Shown: positions 25,235 through 33,697 of the stretch, piece by piece
Layout: each line of letters opens with the position of its first letter
Numbering within the stretch: position 1 is the first letter of the stretch
NCBI GenBank assembly: GCA_945952585.1
Contig: CAMFII010000004.1
Coordinates: 62,001-126,000, forward strand
Length of the DNA stretch: 64,000 nucleotides
Reading direction: 5' to 3'
Origin: an uncultured Rhodobacter sp.
GTDB lineage: Bacteria > Pseudomonadota > Alphaproteobacteria > Rhodobacterales > Rhodobacteraceae
Position numbers and translations under genes: made by a program
Notes under the pieces: generated by a model
The model's database searches: none
Told to the model about the DNA's origin: nothing
Seen by the model: the letters and a program-made list of their open reading frames with translations, nothing else

Positions 25235-25990
25235 ATGGCGCGGCGCGTCGTCATCACCGCCGGTGCGGCGGGGATCGGTCTGGCGATGGCGAAGGCCTTC
25301 GCCGAGGCTGGCGACCGCGTGCGGGTGACGGATGTCGACGCGCGCGTGCTGGCGGACCTGCCGGAGGGCATCGAAGGCCGCCAGGTCGATGCCGCGAACG
25401 AAGGTCAGATGGAAACCTTCTTCGCCGAGGTCGCCCGCGACTGGGGCGGTGTGGATGTCGTCTGCGCCAATGCCGGGACCAAGGGACCGACCGCCGCCGT
25501 CGCCGACATGGACATGGCCCAATGGCGGGACTGCCTGGCAGTCAACCTCGACGGTGCGGTCATCGCGGCCAAATACGCGGCCCGGCTGATGGTCCCGCAG
25601 AAATCGGGCGTGGTTATCTTCACCTCCTCAACGTCGGGCCAGAATGGCTTTCCCTTCCGCGCCCCCTATGCCGCCGCCAAATGGGGCGTGATCGGCCTGA
25701 TGAAGACCGTAGCGATGGAGCTTGGCCCCCATGGCATCCGCTCCAACGCCATCTGCCCCGGCAGCGTCAACGGCCCCCGGATCGACCGGGTGATTGAGGC
25801 CGAGGCCGCCGCCAAGGGCATGACCCCCGAAGCCGTCCGCGCGGGTTACGCCGCCGGGACGGCGCTGAAACGGCTGTCCGACCCCGAGGATATCGCGGCG
25901 ATGGCCCTGTTCCTCGCCTCCGACGCGGCACGCATGGTCTCGGGCCAGGCGCTGGCGGTGGATGGCATGACCTACAATGTTGACCCCTGA
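25235..25990 (+). CDS. Short-chain dehydrogenase/reductase
   Basis: This 251-residue classical SDR has the cofactor motif TAGAAGIGLA, NAG, the catalytic Ser in SSTSG and YAAAK with Tyr and Lys. Asp in the TDVDARV region suggests NAD preference. It begins one base after the carnitine dehydrogenase stop, so it is co-transcribed. It could oxidise a hydroxyacyl-CoA such as carnitinyl-CoA or another pathway alcohol. The substrate is not determined. Confidence 0.85.
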   Translation: MARRVVITAGAAGIGLAMAKAFAEAGDRVRVTDVDARVLADLPEGIEGRQVDAANEGQMETFFAEVARDWGGVDVVCANAGTKGPTAAVADMDMAQWRDCLAVNLDGAVIAAKYAARLMVPQKSGVVIFTSSTSGQNGFPFRAPYAAAKWGVIGLMKTVAMELGPHGIRSNAICPGSVNGPRIDRVIEAEAAAKGMTPEAVRAGYAAGTALKRLSDPEDIAAMALFLASDAARMVSGQALAVDGMTYNVDP

Positions 25991-25999
25991 GGTGACGAG

Positions 26000-27163
26000 A
26001 TGGATTTCGGCCTGACCGAAGAGCAGAAGATGATCGTCGAGACGACGCGGAGCTTCGTCGAGACCGAACTTTACCCCCACGAGCTCGAGGTAGAGCGCAG
26101 CGGCAAGCTGCCGTTGGAGCTCATCAAGGAGCTGCAGAAGAAGGCGATGGAAGCCGGCCTCTACGCCGCCAACATGCCGGCCGAGGTCGGGGGCGCGGGC
26201 CTCGATACCCTGTCCTGGCTCCTTTACGAAAAGGAGCTTGGCCGGGCCAATTACGCGCTCCACTGGACCTGCGTCGCGCGGCCGTCGAACATCCTGCTCG
26301 CCGGCACGGCGGAGCAGCGCGAGAAGTACCTGATGCCCTGCATCCGGGGCGAGACCTGGGACTGCCTCGCCATGACCGAACCCGGCGCCGGGTCGGACCT
26401 GCGCGGCATGAAGGCCAGCGCCCGTCCGGACGGTGACGACTGGATCCTGAACGGCACCAAGCACTTCATCAGCCATGCTGATATCGCGGGCTTCGCCATC
26501 TGCTTCATGGCCTCCGGCGAAGAGGACACGCCGCGCGGCAAGAAGAAGCTCATCACCGCCTTTTTCGTCGACAAGGGCACACCGGGCTTCACCGTGCGCG
26601 AGGGCTACCGCAACGTCAGCCACCGCGGCTACACCAACGCCGTCCTTGAATTCGACGATGTCCGCATCCCGAAGGACCAGGTGCTGGGCGAGGTCCACAA
26701 GGGCTTCGAGGTCGCCAATACCTGGCTCGGCGCCACCCGACTGCAGGTCGCCTCGACCTGCCTCGGCCGCGCCGACCGGGCGCTCGGCCATGCCCTCTCC
26801 TATGCCGCCGAGCGCAAGCAGTTCGGCCAGCAGATCGGCAAGTTCCAGGGCATCTCGTTCAAGCTCGCGGACATGGCGCTGGCGCTGAAGGCTGCGAACC
26901 TGCTGACCTGGGAAGCTGCCTGGAAGTTCGACCAGGGCACCGTGACCGAGGCCGACATGTCGATGGCCAAGCTCAAGGCGACCGAGGCGCTGGCCTTCAT
27001 CGCCGACGAAGCGATCCAGATCCACGGCGGCATGGGCCTGATGGACGAGCTGCCGCTGGAGCGTATCTGGCGCGACGCGCGGGTGGAGCGGATCTGGGAG
27101 GGCACGTCCGAGATCCAGCGCCACATCATCAGCCGTGAACTCCTGCGCCCGCTCGGAGCCTGA
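26000..27163 (+). CDS. Acyl-CoA dehydrogenase (gamma-butyrobetainyl/crotonobetainyl-CoA type candidate)
   Basis: This 387-residue flavoprotein has the family core: MTEPGAGSDLRGMKA, YAAERKQFGQQIGKFQ and the C-terminal catalytic segment VERIWEGTSEIQRHI with the active-site Glu. It is similar in length and layout to CaiA. In this locus, with a CaiD-like hydratase and an acyl-CoA ligase, it would oxidise gamma-butyrobetainyl-CoA to crotonobetainyl-CoA or act in reverse. That substrate is inferred from the neighbours. Confidence 0.82.
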   Translation: MDFGLTEEQKMIVETTRSFVETELYPHELEVERSGKLPLELIKELQKKAMEAGLYAANMPAEVGGAGLDTLSWLLYEKELGRANYALHWTCVARPSNILLAGTAEQREKYLMPCIRGETWDCLAMTEPGAGSDLRGMKASARPDGDDWILNGTKHFISHADIAGFAICFMASGEEDTPRGKKKLITAFFVDKGTPGFTVREGYRNVSHRGYTNAVLEFDDVRIPKDQVLGEVHKGFEVANTWLGATRLQVASTCLGRADRALGHALSYAAERKQFGQQIGKFQGISFKLADMALALKAANLLTWEAAWKFDQGTVTEADMSMAKLKATEALAFIADEAIQIHGGMGLMDELPLERIWRDARVERIWEGTSEIQRHIISRELLRPLGA

Positions 27164-27166
27164 TCC

Positions 27167-27466
27167 ATGGCCGCGCCCGCAATCACCATCAGCTACTGCG
27201 TCCAGTGCAACTGGCTCCTGCGGGCTGGCTGGATGGCGCAGGAGCTTCTGTCGAGCTTCGGCCCCGATCTCGGCTCAGTCACGCTGGTGCCGGGCACCGG
27301 CGGGATCTTCGAGATCCGGCTCGATGGCGCGGTGATCTGGGACCGCAAGCGCGATGGCGGCTTCCCCGATGCGGCGGAACTGAAGCGCCGGGTGCGCGAC
27401 GTGCTCTGGCCCGAGCGCGATCTGGGCCATGTCGACGGGCACGGCAAGGCGCCGCCGCGCCCCTGA
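27167..27466 (+). CDS. SelW/SelT/SelH-like thioredoxin-fold (Rdx) protein
   Basis: This 99-residue protein begins with the redox motif YCVQCNW (CxxC, where selenoprotein relatives carry Sec) on a thioredoxin-like fold. It has the typical LVPGTGGIFEIRLDG strand pair and DRKRDGGFPDAAELKRRVRD. It follows the acyl-CoA dehydrogenase by three bases. Rdx proteins are poorly understood redox proteins. Its place within a carnitine operon is unusual and probably reflects co-transcription only. Confidence 0.8.
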   Translation: MAAPAITISYCVQCNWLLRAGWMAQELLSSFGPDLGSVTLVPGTGGIFEIRLDGAVIWDRKRDGGFPDAAELKRRVRDVLWPERDLGHVDGHGKAPPRP

Positions 27467-27476
27467 CCGGCCGCGA

Positions 27477-27530
27477 GCGGGGGCTGTCTGCCCCCGCACC
27501 CCCGAGGATATTTATGAGCAGAAAATGCAC
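27477..27530 (+). repeat. Hairpin plus conserved tail repeat, copy A
   Basis: An eight-base perfect stem GCGGGGGC/GCCCCCGC is followed by CCCCCGAGGATATTTATGAG and CAGAAAATG. The tail recurs in the opposite orientation 140 bases downstream. It lies directly after the SelW-like gene and could serve as a terminator. Confidence 0.65.
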
Positions 27531-27667
27531 GAAGTGAATCGCAACAAAATCTTAAACAGAATCGCGCGATCTGAGTGGGCGGTACAGGCGGGGACGCCGA
27601 TGACCGCAGCGGGAAATGGCGTCCTGCCTCTTCGGGGGCAGGACGTTCCCCGTCCCCTCTCCCGATC

Positions 27668-27734
27668 CATTTTCTGCTTCCAAATATCCTCGGGGGGTGA
27701 GCCCCGCAGGGGCGAGGGGGGCAGACGTCCCCCC
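27668..27734 (-). repeat. Hairpin plus conserved tail repeat, copy B (inverted)
   Basis: CATTTTCTGCTTCCAAATAT and CCTCGGGGG mirror copy A, and the element ends in a stem GGGGGG/CCCCCC around CAGACGT. The space between copies (27531-27667) holds one further eight-base stem, GTCCTGCC/GGCAGGAC at about 27621-27644, and no gene that I could support. Confidence 0.6.
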
Positions 27735-27763
27735 TGCGACATCTCCACTGCGGGAGGCCGGGC

Positions 27764-29767
27764 ATGACGCGCGATCTTTCCCGCCTGCTCCGCCCACGCT
27801 CCATTGCCGTCCTGGGATCGAGCTGGGCCAAGAACGTTGTCGAGCAATGCCAGAAGATGGGTTTCGACGGCCCGGTCTGGCCGGTCCATCCTACCCGAGA
27901 CGAGATCGGCGGCGTAAAATGCTACCGCTCGCTCGCCGACCTGCCGGGTGTTCCGGACGCGACATTCATCGGGGTGAACCGCCACGCGACGCTCGACGTG
28001 GTGGCGGAACTGGCCGCCATGGGTGCGGGCGGGGCGACCTGTTTCGCCAGCGGCTGGGAAGAGGCCGGCGAGGCCGACCTGCAGGCCAAGCTCGTCGCGG
28101 CGGCAGGGGACATGCCGATCCTTGGCCCCAACTGCTATGGGGTCATCAACTACCTCGACGGCGCGCTCCTCTGGCCTGACCAGCACGGCGGCAAGCGGGT
28201 GGAGCGGGGCGTGGCGCTGCTCAGCCAGTCATCGAACATCGTCATCAACCTGACCATGCAGAAGCGCGGCCTGCCGGTCGCTTATGTCGCCTGCCTCGGC
28301 AACGCCGCGCAGGTCGGGCTTTCGGAACTGGCGGGCGCGCTGCTGGCAGACGAGCGGGTGACGGCGCTTGGCCTTTATATCGAGGGGATCGCCGATGCGC
28401 CGGCCTTCGCCGAACTGGTCGAGGCGGCGCGCAAGGCGGGAAAGGGCATCGTCGCGATCAAGTCGGGTAAGACCGAACTCAGCCGCACCGCTGCTGCTTC
28501 TCATACTGCTTCGCTTGCCGGGGGCGGGGCGGCGTCGTCTGCCTTCCTGCGGCAGGCGGGGGTGGCCGAGGTCGACACGCTGTCCGAACTCCTCGAGACG
28601 TTGAAGATCTACCATGGCTACGGGCCGGGTCTTGGCACGCGGATTTGTTCGCTCTCCTGCTCTGGCGGTGAGGCGGGGCTGGTGGCGGATCTTGCCGAGC
28701 CGGTCGGGATCGACTTCCCGCCGCCCTCGGAAGCGCAGCGGCAACGGCTGGGAGAGATCCTTGGCCCGATCGTGGCGATTGCCAACCCGCTCGACTACCA
28801 CACCTTCATCTGGGGCGACGGGCCGCGGACGACCGACGTCTTCACCACGATGTTGGCGGGCTATGACGCCGGCATCTATATCATTGACCCGCCGCGTCCC
28901 GACCGCTGCGACCCGGCCTGGTATCAGCCGGCGATGGACGCGATCGTTTCGGCACACAAGACGACCGGCAAGCCGACCTTCCCGGTGGCCTCGATCACCG
29001 AGAATTTCGAGGAGGATCGCGCCGAGCGCTTGATGGCGGATGGCGTCGTCACGCTGATGGGGCTGGAAAGTGCGCTTGGCGCGATCAAGGCGGCGCAGAC
29101 GCCCGCCGGACGCGCGGGCTGGCGGCCCTGGCCCGCGGCGCCAGAGGCGGCGAATGCCCGGCTCATGCCCGAGGGCGAGGCGAAGCTGAAGCTTTCCGCC
29201 GCGGGGGTGGCGGTGCCGAAGGGTGTTTCGGCCCCGACGCTCAAGGCGCTGAGGGCCAAGGTCGGCGAGATCGCCGCACCCTTCGCGCTGAAAGGGATGG
29301 GCTTTGCCCACAAGACCGAGGCCGGGGCGGTGCGCCTTGGGCTGACATCGCTCGACGGTCAAGCCGAGATGGAGGGCGCGACAGGCTACCTCGCCGAGGA
29401 GATGGTGACGGGGGCCGTGGGCGAAATGCTGCTCGGCCTGCGCCGCGATCCGGTCTATGGCATGACCATCACCGTCGGCATGGGCGGGGTAACCGCCGAG
29501 GTGCTGGCCGATACCGTCACGCTGGTCGCGCCGGTGACCGAGGACGAGGTTACGGCGGCCCTGAAGCGGCTGCGGCTCTGGCCGCTGCTCGATGGCTATC
29601 GCGGGCGTAAGCGGGCCGATGTCGCGGCAATCGTGCAGGCCGCGGTGCGCCTTCAGGAGCTGATGGCGGTCGAGCCGCATATCAAGGAAATCGAGATCAA
29701 CCCGCTGATGGTCCGCGAAAGCGGCGCCGTGGCGGTGGACGCAGTCATCTGGGAGGACCAGCCGTGA
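27764..29767 (+). CDS. ADP-forming acyl-CoA ligase (CoA-binding plus ATP-grasp)
   Basis: The 667-residue product has an N-terminal CoA-binding Rossmann domain (SIAVLGSSWAKNVVEQCQK), a succinyl-CoA-ligase-like domain with the candidate phospho-His in SHTASLAGGG, and a C-terminal ATP-grasp domain (ALKGMGFAHKTEAGAVRLG; ending EIEINPLMV). Such enzymes make acyl-CoA from acid, CoA and ATP with release of ADP. In this locus it could activate carnitine or gamma-butyrobetaine in place of the AMP-forming CaiC. The next gene overlaps it by four bases (GTGA). Confidence 0.82.
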   Translation: MTRDLSRLLRPRSIAVLGSSWAKNVVEQCQKMGFDGPVWPVHPTRDEIGGVKCYRSLADLPGVPDATFIGVNRHATLDVVAELAAMGAGGATCFASGWEEAGEADLQAKLVAAAGDMPILGPNCYGVINYLDGALLWPDQHGGKRVERGVALLSQSSNIVINLTMQKRGLPVAYVACLGNAAQVGLSELAGALLADERVTALGLYIEGIADAPAFAELVEAARKAGKGIVAIKSGKTELSRTAAASHTASLAGGGAASSAFLRQAGVAEVDTLSELLETLKIYHGYGPGLGTRICSLSCSGGEAGLVADLAEPVGIDFPPPSEAQRQRLGEILGPIVAIANPLDYHTFIWGDGPRTTDVFTTMLAGYDAGIYIIDPPRPDRCDPAWYQPAMDAIVSAHKTTGKPTFPVASITENFEEDRAERLMADGVVTLMGLESALGAIKAAQTPAGRAGWRPWPAAPEAANARLMPEGEAKLKLSAAGVAVPKGVSAPTLKALRAKVGEIAAPFALKGMGFAHKTEAGAVRLGLTSLDGQAEMEGATGYLAEEMVTGAVGEMLLGLRRDPVYGMTITVGMGGVTAEVLADTVTLVAPVTEDEVTAALKRLRLWPLLDGYRGRKRADVAAIVQAAVRLQELMAVEPHIKEIEINPLMVRESGAVAVDAVIWEDQP

Positions 29768-30567
29768 ACGACCTCTTCTTTCCGGTCGAAGGACCGATCA
29801 AGACCCGCCGCGAGGGCGCGATCCTCGAGGTCACGCTCGACCGGCCCAAGGCCAATGCGATCGACCTCAAGACCAGCCGGATCATGGGGCAGGTCTTCCG
29901 CTCGTTCCGCGACGATGACACGCTTCGTGTGGCGATCATCCGGGCCGAGGGTGAGAAGTTCTTCTGCCCCGGCTGGGACCTGAAGGCTGCGGCCGATGGC
30001 GATGCGGTCGATGGCGACTATGGCGTGGGCGGCTTCGGGGGCCTGCAGGAGCTGCCGAACCTCAACAAGCCGGTGATCGCGGCGGTGAACGGCATCTGCT
30101 GCGGCGGCGGTCTGGAACTGGCGATTTCGGCGGACCTGATCCTCTGTTCGTCGAACGCAACCTTCGCGCTTCCGGAAATCCGCTCGGGCACGGTCGCCGA
30201 TGCCGCCTCGATCAAGCTGCCGAAGCGCATTCCCTACCATGTGGCGATGGATCTTCTCCTGACCGGGCGCTGGTTCGATGCGGAAGAGGCGCTGCGGTGG
30301 GGCATCGTGAAGGAGATCACCACGCCCGAGGACCTACTGCCCAAGGCCTGGGAGCTGGCGCGGCTCTTGGAAAGCGGCCCGCCGCTCGTCTATGCCGCGA
30401 TCAAGGAGGTCGTGCGCGAGGCCGAGAACATGCGCTTCCAGGATGCTCTGAACCGCATCACCAAGCGTCAGATGCCGACGGTCGACCGGCTCTACTCGAG
30501 CGAGGATCAACTGGAAGGCGCCCGCGCCTTCGCCGAGAAGCGCGATCCGGTCTGGAAAGGACGCTGA
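29764..30567 (+). CDS. caiD: Enoyl-CoA hydratase, carnitinyl-CoA dehydratase-like
   Basis: This 267-residue crotonase has the oxyanion-hole motifs GWDLKAAADGD and NGICCGGGLELAISADLI and the segment FALPEIRSGTVADA. GWDLKAAA and LTGRWFDAEEALRWGIV match CaiD closely in my recollection of that family. CaiD interconverts crotonobetainyl-CoA and L-carnitinyl-CoA. The GTG start sits inside the upstream stop. It closes the carnitine operon and is followed by a strong double hairpin. Confidence 0.8.
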   Translation: MNDLFFPVEGPIKTRREGAILEVTLDRPKANAIDLKTSRIMGQVFRSFRDDDTLRVAIIRAEGEKFFCPGWDLKAAADGDAVDGDYGVGGFGGLQELPNLNKPVIAAVNGICCGGGLELAISADLILCSSNATFALPEIRSGTVADAASIKLPKRIPYHVAMDLLLTGRWFDAEEALRWGIVKEITTPEDLLPKAWELARLLESGPPLVYAAIKEVVREAENMRFQDALNRITKRQMPTVDRLYSSEDQLEGARAFAEKRDPVWKGR

Positions 30568-30576
30568 GGGTTCGAC

Positions 30577-30636
30577 GGGTGCAAAAGCCTTTGAAGGCTT
30601 TTGGCAAATTTCTTCGAAGAAATTTGCCTCGCACCC
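30577..30636. terminator. Nested double hairpin closing the carnitine operon
   Basis: GGGTGC (30577) pairs with GCACCC (ending 30636) around two hairpins: CAAAAGCCTT/AAGGCTTTTG (30582-30603) and a perfect 26-base palindrome (30603-30628) centred on TTCGAA. The second stem belongs to the same TTTC-GAAA repeat type seen at 14468 and 35322. Together they can fold as a three-way junction and probably end transcription. Confidence 0.65.
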
Positions 30637-30670
30637 GGGGTATCCTTCCGCCATGACGGCTGGCGGAGGG

Positions 30671-31087
30671 ATGATGTCACTCGACCGGTTCATCGAGGCG
30701 CAGGACCGCATCTGGCCGGCGCCGCTGGACGAACTCAAGGGCGGGCGGAAGATGACCCACTGGATGTGGTTCGTCTTTCCGCAGCTGGCGAGCCTTGGCC
30801 GGTCTGGCACCGCCAAGTTCTACGGCATCCGCGACCGGGCGGAGGCAGCGGATTACCTTGCCCATCCCGTGCTAGGCCCGCGCCTGCGCGCGGTTGCCGG
30901 GGCGATGCTTACCCATGCGGGAGAGACGGCTGAGACCATCCTTGGCCCGGCCGATGCGCTGAAACTCCGCTCTTCGATGACCCTGTTCGAAGTGGTCGCG
31001 GACGAACGGGGCCTCTTCGGCAAGGTGCTCGACACTTTCTGCGCGAGACAGCGCTGTCCGCTGACCCTCGGCGAAATCGGGTCCTGA
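30671..31087 (+). CDS. DUF1810 family protein
   Basis: This 138-residue protein has the DUF1810 signature SLDRFIEAQDRIW, then GGRKMTHWMWFVFPQLA and SRTAKFYGI-like SGTAKFYGIRD. The start at MMSLDRF fits family members; an upstream ATG at 30653 is possible. GGAGGG lies just before it. It stands alone in a short gap between two operons. Its biochemical role is not established. Confidence 0.8.
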   Translation: MMSLDRFIEAQDRIWPAPLDELKGGRKMTHWMWFVFPQLASLGRSGTAKFYGIRDRAEAADYLAHPVLGPRLRAVAGAMLTHAGETAETILGPADALKLRSSMTLFEVVADERGLFGKVLDTFCARQRCPLTLGEIGS

Positions 31088-31202
31088 TCCGGGCGCGGCT
31101 GTCCAGGCAGAGACACCTGCAGCGACAACATTTGTCGTTTTCTGCAAGGATTGCAAACGACCAGCCGCTACTGTCACCGCAACGAAAGCCAAGGGGCGGC
31201 AG

Positions 31203-32819
31203 GTGGACGGCGCGGATTACATCATCGTGGGCTCGGGCTCGGCGGGCTCCGTCCTGGCGGAACGGCTGAGTGCAGATGGCCGGACCAAGGTGCTGGTGAT
31301 CGAGGCAGGCGGGACCGACCTGCGCTTTTTCGTCCAGATGCCGCTTGGCTACGGCAAGCTCTTCTACGACCCGGCCGTGAACTGGCTTTACAAGACCGAG
31401 CCGGATCCGGGCCTCGCCGGGAACCGCGACCACTGGCCGAGGGGAAAGATCCTCGGTGGATCTTCCTCGATCAACGCGATGGTCTACATCCGCGGTCACA
31501 AGAGCGATTACGACGACTGGGAAGCCATCGCCGGGCCGGATTGGGGTTGGGGTCAGGTCCTGCCCGCCTACAAGGCGATGGAGGATACCGAGGCCGGCGG
31601 CGATGCCTGGCGGGGCAAGGGCGGGCCGCTGTTCGTCTCGGCCAACCGGCGCGGCCTGCATCCGCTGGTCGAGCCTTACATTGCGGCCGTAGAGGCGGCG
31701 GGACTGCCCCGGATCGAGGATTTCAATGGGCCGGAGCAGGAAGGCGTCGGCACCTACCAACTGACGGTCAAGGGCGGGCGGCGGAACTCGGCCTCTCGCG
31801 CCTTCCTGCGCCCGGCGATGAAGCGGACGAATGTCGAGGTGATCACCGGCACGCTGGTGAACCGCGTCGTTATCGAAAACGGCCGTGCCGTTGGCGTCGA
31901 GGTCGTTCGGGGCGGTGAGCGCAAGGTGATCCGCACGGCGGGCGAGGTGATCCTGGCTGGCGGCGCGATCAACTCGCCGCAGCTTCTGCAACTGTCGGGG
32001 ATCGGGCCGCGGGCGCTGCTGCAAGGCCTTGGCATTCCGGTGCTGCGCGACAACTCGAATGTCGGTGCGAACCTGAACGACCACCAGGGGCTGAACTACA
32101 CCTACCGGATGAAGGTGCCGACCCTGAACGACGAGCTGCGTCCCTGGTGGGGCAAGCTGAAAGTCGGGCTGCAATACCTGCTGACCGGCACGGGACCGCT
32201 GTCGATGTCGATCAACCAGGGGGGCGGGTTCTTCCGCACCGATCCGTCGCAGCCGCGCCCGAACATGCAGCTGTACTTCCAGGCCTTTTCGACGCTCTTG
32301 CCGCGCGTGGGCGAACGGCCGATCCTGTCGCCGGACCCGTTTTCGGGCATGTCGATCGGCCTGTCGAACTGCCGCCCGACCAGCCGGGGCCATATCCGCA
32401 TCCGGTCGACCGACCCCGGCCAGCACCCGGAGATCGTGGCGAATGCCTATTCGACCGACACCGACGTTGCCGAGATGCTGGCGGCGGTGAAGTTCATCCG
32501 CCGGATCGCGGCGCAGAAACCGCTCGCCGACCTGATTGCAGAGGAACTGCGCCCGGGTCCGGACTGCCGGACGGACGAGGACCTGATCGCCGATTTCCGC
32601 GCCCGGTCCGGCACGGTCTACCACCCGTCCTGCACCTGCCGCATGGGGCGGGACGAGGCGAAATCGGTGGTCGATCCCGCGCTGAAGGTGTTTGGCATCG
32701 AGGGATTAAGGGTTTGCGATGCCTCGGCCTTTCCGACGCTGATCGGCGGAAACACCAACGCTCCGGCGATGCTCATGGGCTGGCGCGGGGCCGAGGTCAT
32801 CCGGTCCGCGCGCCACTAG
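31203..32819 (+). CDS. GMC-family FAD-dependent oxidoreductase (choline dehydrogenase-like)
   Basis: This 538-residue protein starts at a GTG behind AAGGGG. It has the FAD motif IIVGSGSAGSVLAERLS, GKILGGSSSINAMVYIRGH and the C-terminal catalytic region with YHPSCTCRMG and GGNTNAPAMLMG. It oxidises an alcohol with FAD. Choline is the best-known substrate of relatives this size, and glycine betaine metabolism is near the carnitine locus, but the gene is separate from that operon and other alcohols are possible. Confidence 0.82.
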   Translation: MDGADYIIVGSGSAGSVLAERLSADGRTKVLVIEAGGTDLRFFVQMPLGYGKLFYDPAVNWLYKTEPDPGLAGNRDHWPRGKILGGSSSINAMVYIRGHKSDYDDWEAIAGPDWGWGQVLPAYKAMEDTEAGGDAWRGKGGPLFVSANRRGLHPLVEPYIAAVEAAGLPRIEDFNGPEQEGVGTYQLTVKGGRRNSASRAFLRPAMKRTNVEVITGTLVNRVVIENGRAVGVEVVRGGERKVIRTAGEVILAGGAINSPQLLQLSGIGPRALLQGLGIPVLRDNSNVGANLNDHQGLNYTYRMKVPTLNDELRPWWGKLKVGLQYLLTGTGPLSMSINQGGGFFRTDPSQPRPNMQLYFQAFSTLLPRVGERPILSPDPFSGMSIGLSNCRPTSRGHIRIRSTDPGQHPEIVANAYSTDTDVAEMLAAVKFIRRIAAQKPLADLIAEELRPGPDCRTDEDLIADFRARSGTVYHPSCTCRMGRDEAKSVVDPALKVFGIEGLRVCDASAFPTLIGGNTNAPAMLMGWRGAEVIRSARH

Positions 32820-32969
32820 AGTTTGCAAGTCTCAGACAATCGTTCAACTTTTACGCGATTGTTTCCCCGTCTTCGCCACAATCTGGACCCATTGTCCCAG
32901 TTTCCTCATGGCCAATGACCAATTTCATCCAATTTTCGGCCACCCTGACCCGCTAGGACTGAGGCCATA

Positions 32970-32985
32970 GCCGATCAGAATCGGC
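32970..32985 (+). other. Hairpin in the leader of the receiver-like gene
   Basis: GCCGAT and ATCGGC flank CAGA, ending just before the GGAG ribosome site of the next gene, so it could influence initiation. The 180-base gap (32820-32999) shows no other clear element. Confidence 0.35.
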
Positions 32986-32999
32986 GATGGAGCAATTTT

Positions 33000-33428
33000 A
33001 TGCGGGCTATTCGTCACCAGGTTCAGGAAGGCGCAGGTCTGGTCGGCCTTGGCGCGCGCGTGCTGCTCCTCGCACCCGCTGACAATGAGGGCCTGTTCCG
33101 CCGCATTTCCGGTCTGGGCGGGCGCGTCGATCATGAGGTCGAGCTTTATTCCGCGCTGGATGCCCTGATCAGCGATCCGGCGGACTGGGACCTGTTCGTC
33201 ATGGATTGCGACGCCTTCGGCGGACTCGAAGCAGGGCGCCGGGCCTTTGCCATGTTGGGGTTGGTGGCGGAACGGATGCCGATGATCCTTACCTCTGCCG
33301 CCTGCCAGACGCAGGAGTTTCCCGAAGACCGCCGCTCGCCGATCCTGCTGCGCGCACCCGCCAGCGTCACATCGCTCCGGGTGGCGATGGAGCATGGCCT
33401 GCACAACCGGCTGAACTTTCGGTTCTGA
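33000..33428 (+). CDS. Stand-alone receiver-like protein
   Basis: The 142-residue product resembles a CheY-type receiver: RVLLLAPADNEGLF at the first strand, WDLFVMDCDAFGG at the phosphoacceptor region, MILTSA at the Thr/Ser strand. The usual second acidic pair is only partly present, and the conserved Lys near the last strand is replaced by Arg (LLRAPASV). There is no output domain. It may be a degenerate receiver used for protein contact. No clear partner is adjacent. Confidence 0.6.
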   Translation: MRAIRHQVQEGAGLVGLGARVLLLAPADNEGLFRRISGLGGRVDHEVELYSALDALISDPADWDLFVMDCDAFGGLEAGRRAFAMLGLVAERMPMILTSAACQTQEFPEDRRSPILLRAPASVTSLRVAMEHGLHNRLNFRF

Positions 33429-33440
33429 TCGCCGGACATG

Positions 33441-33465
33441 AAAAAAAGCGGGCAAAAGCCCGCTT
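33441..33465 (-). terminator. Intrinsic terminator of the cold-shock gene
   Basis: On the minus strand AAGCGGGC and GCCCGCTT flank TTTT and are followed by a T-run. It lies between two convergent genes and could serve both. Confidence 0.85.
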
Positions 33466-33490
33466 TCCCGTCGAAACTTGATGCGAAGGC

Positions 33491-33697
33491 TCAGGCCAGC
33501 GCGAGGTTCGTCGCCGATTCGCGGCCGTCACGGCCGGCTTCGATGTCGAAGGTCACGGCCTGGCCGTCCTTCAGGCCACGCAGGCCAGCACGCTCGAGCG
33601 CGGTGATGTGGACGAACACGTCCTTCTTGCCGCCTTCCGGGGCGATAAAGCCGTAGCCTTTGGTTTCATTGAACCATTTCACGGTGCCCTTGGCCAT
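33491..33697 (-). CDS. cspA: Cold-shock-domain protein
   Basis: This 68-residue protein is a complete cold-shock domain with the RNA-binding motifs [15 protein letters not shown] (RNP1-like) and DVFVHI (RNP2-like). The start MAKGTVKW at 33697 is preceded by AGAGGAG; an upstream ATG would add six odd residues. Cold-shock proteins act as RNA chaperones in the cytoplasm. The long untranslated region upstream (to about 33840) is typical of such genes, but no specific structure was identified. Confidence 0.92.
   Translation of the reverse strand: MAKGTVKWFNETKGYGFIAPEGGKKDVFVHITALERAGLRGLKDGQAVTFDIEAGRDGRESATNLALA

Noticed and set aside
27512-28186. Minus-strand frame spanning the repeat gap and the start of the ligase
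   Set aside because: It runs through the hairpin repeats and overlaps a firm gene; the translated product has no coherent domain.
29764-30567. Assigning the crotonase to ordinary fatty-acid oxidation
   Set aside because: The motif set is closer to CaiD and the whole neighbourhood concerns carnitine, so I kept the carnitinyl-CoA call with moderate confidence.
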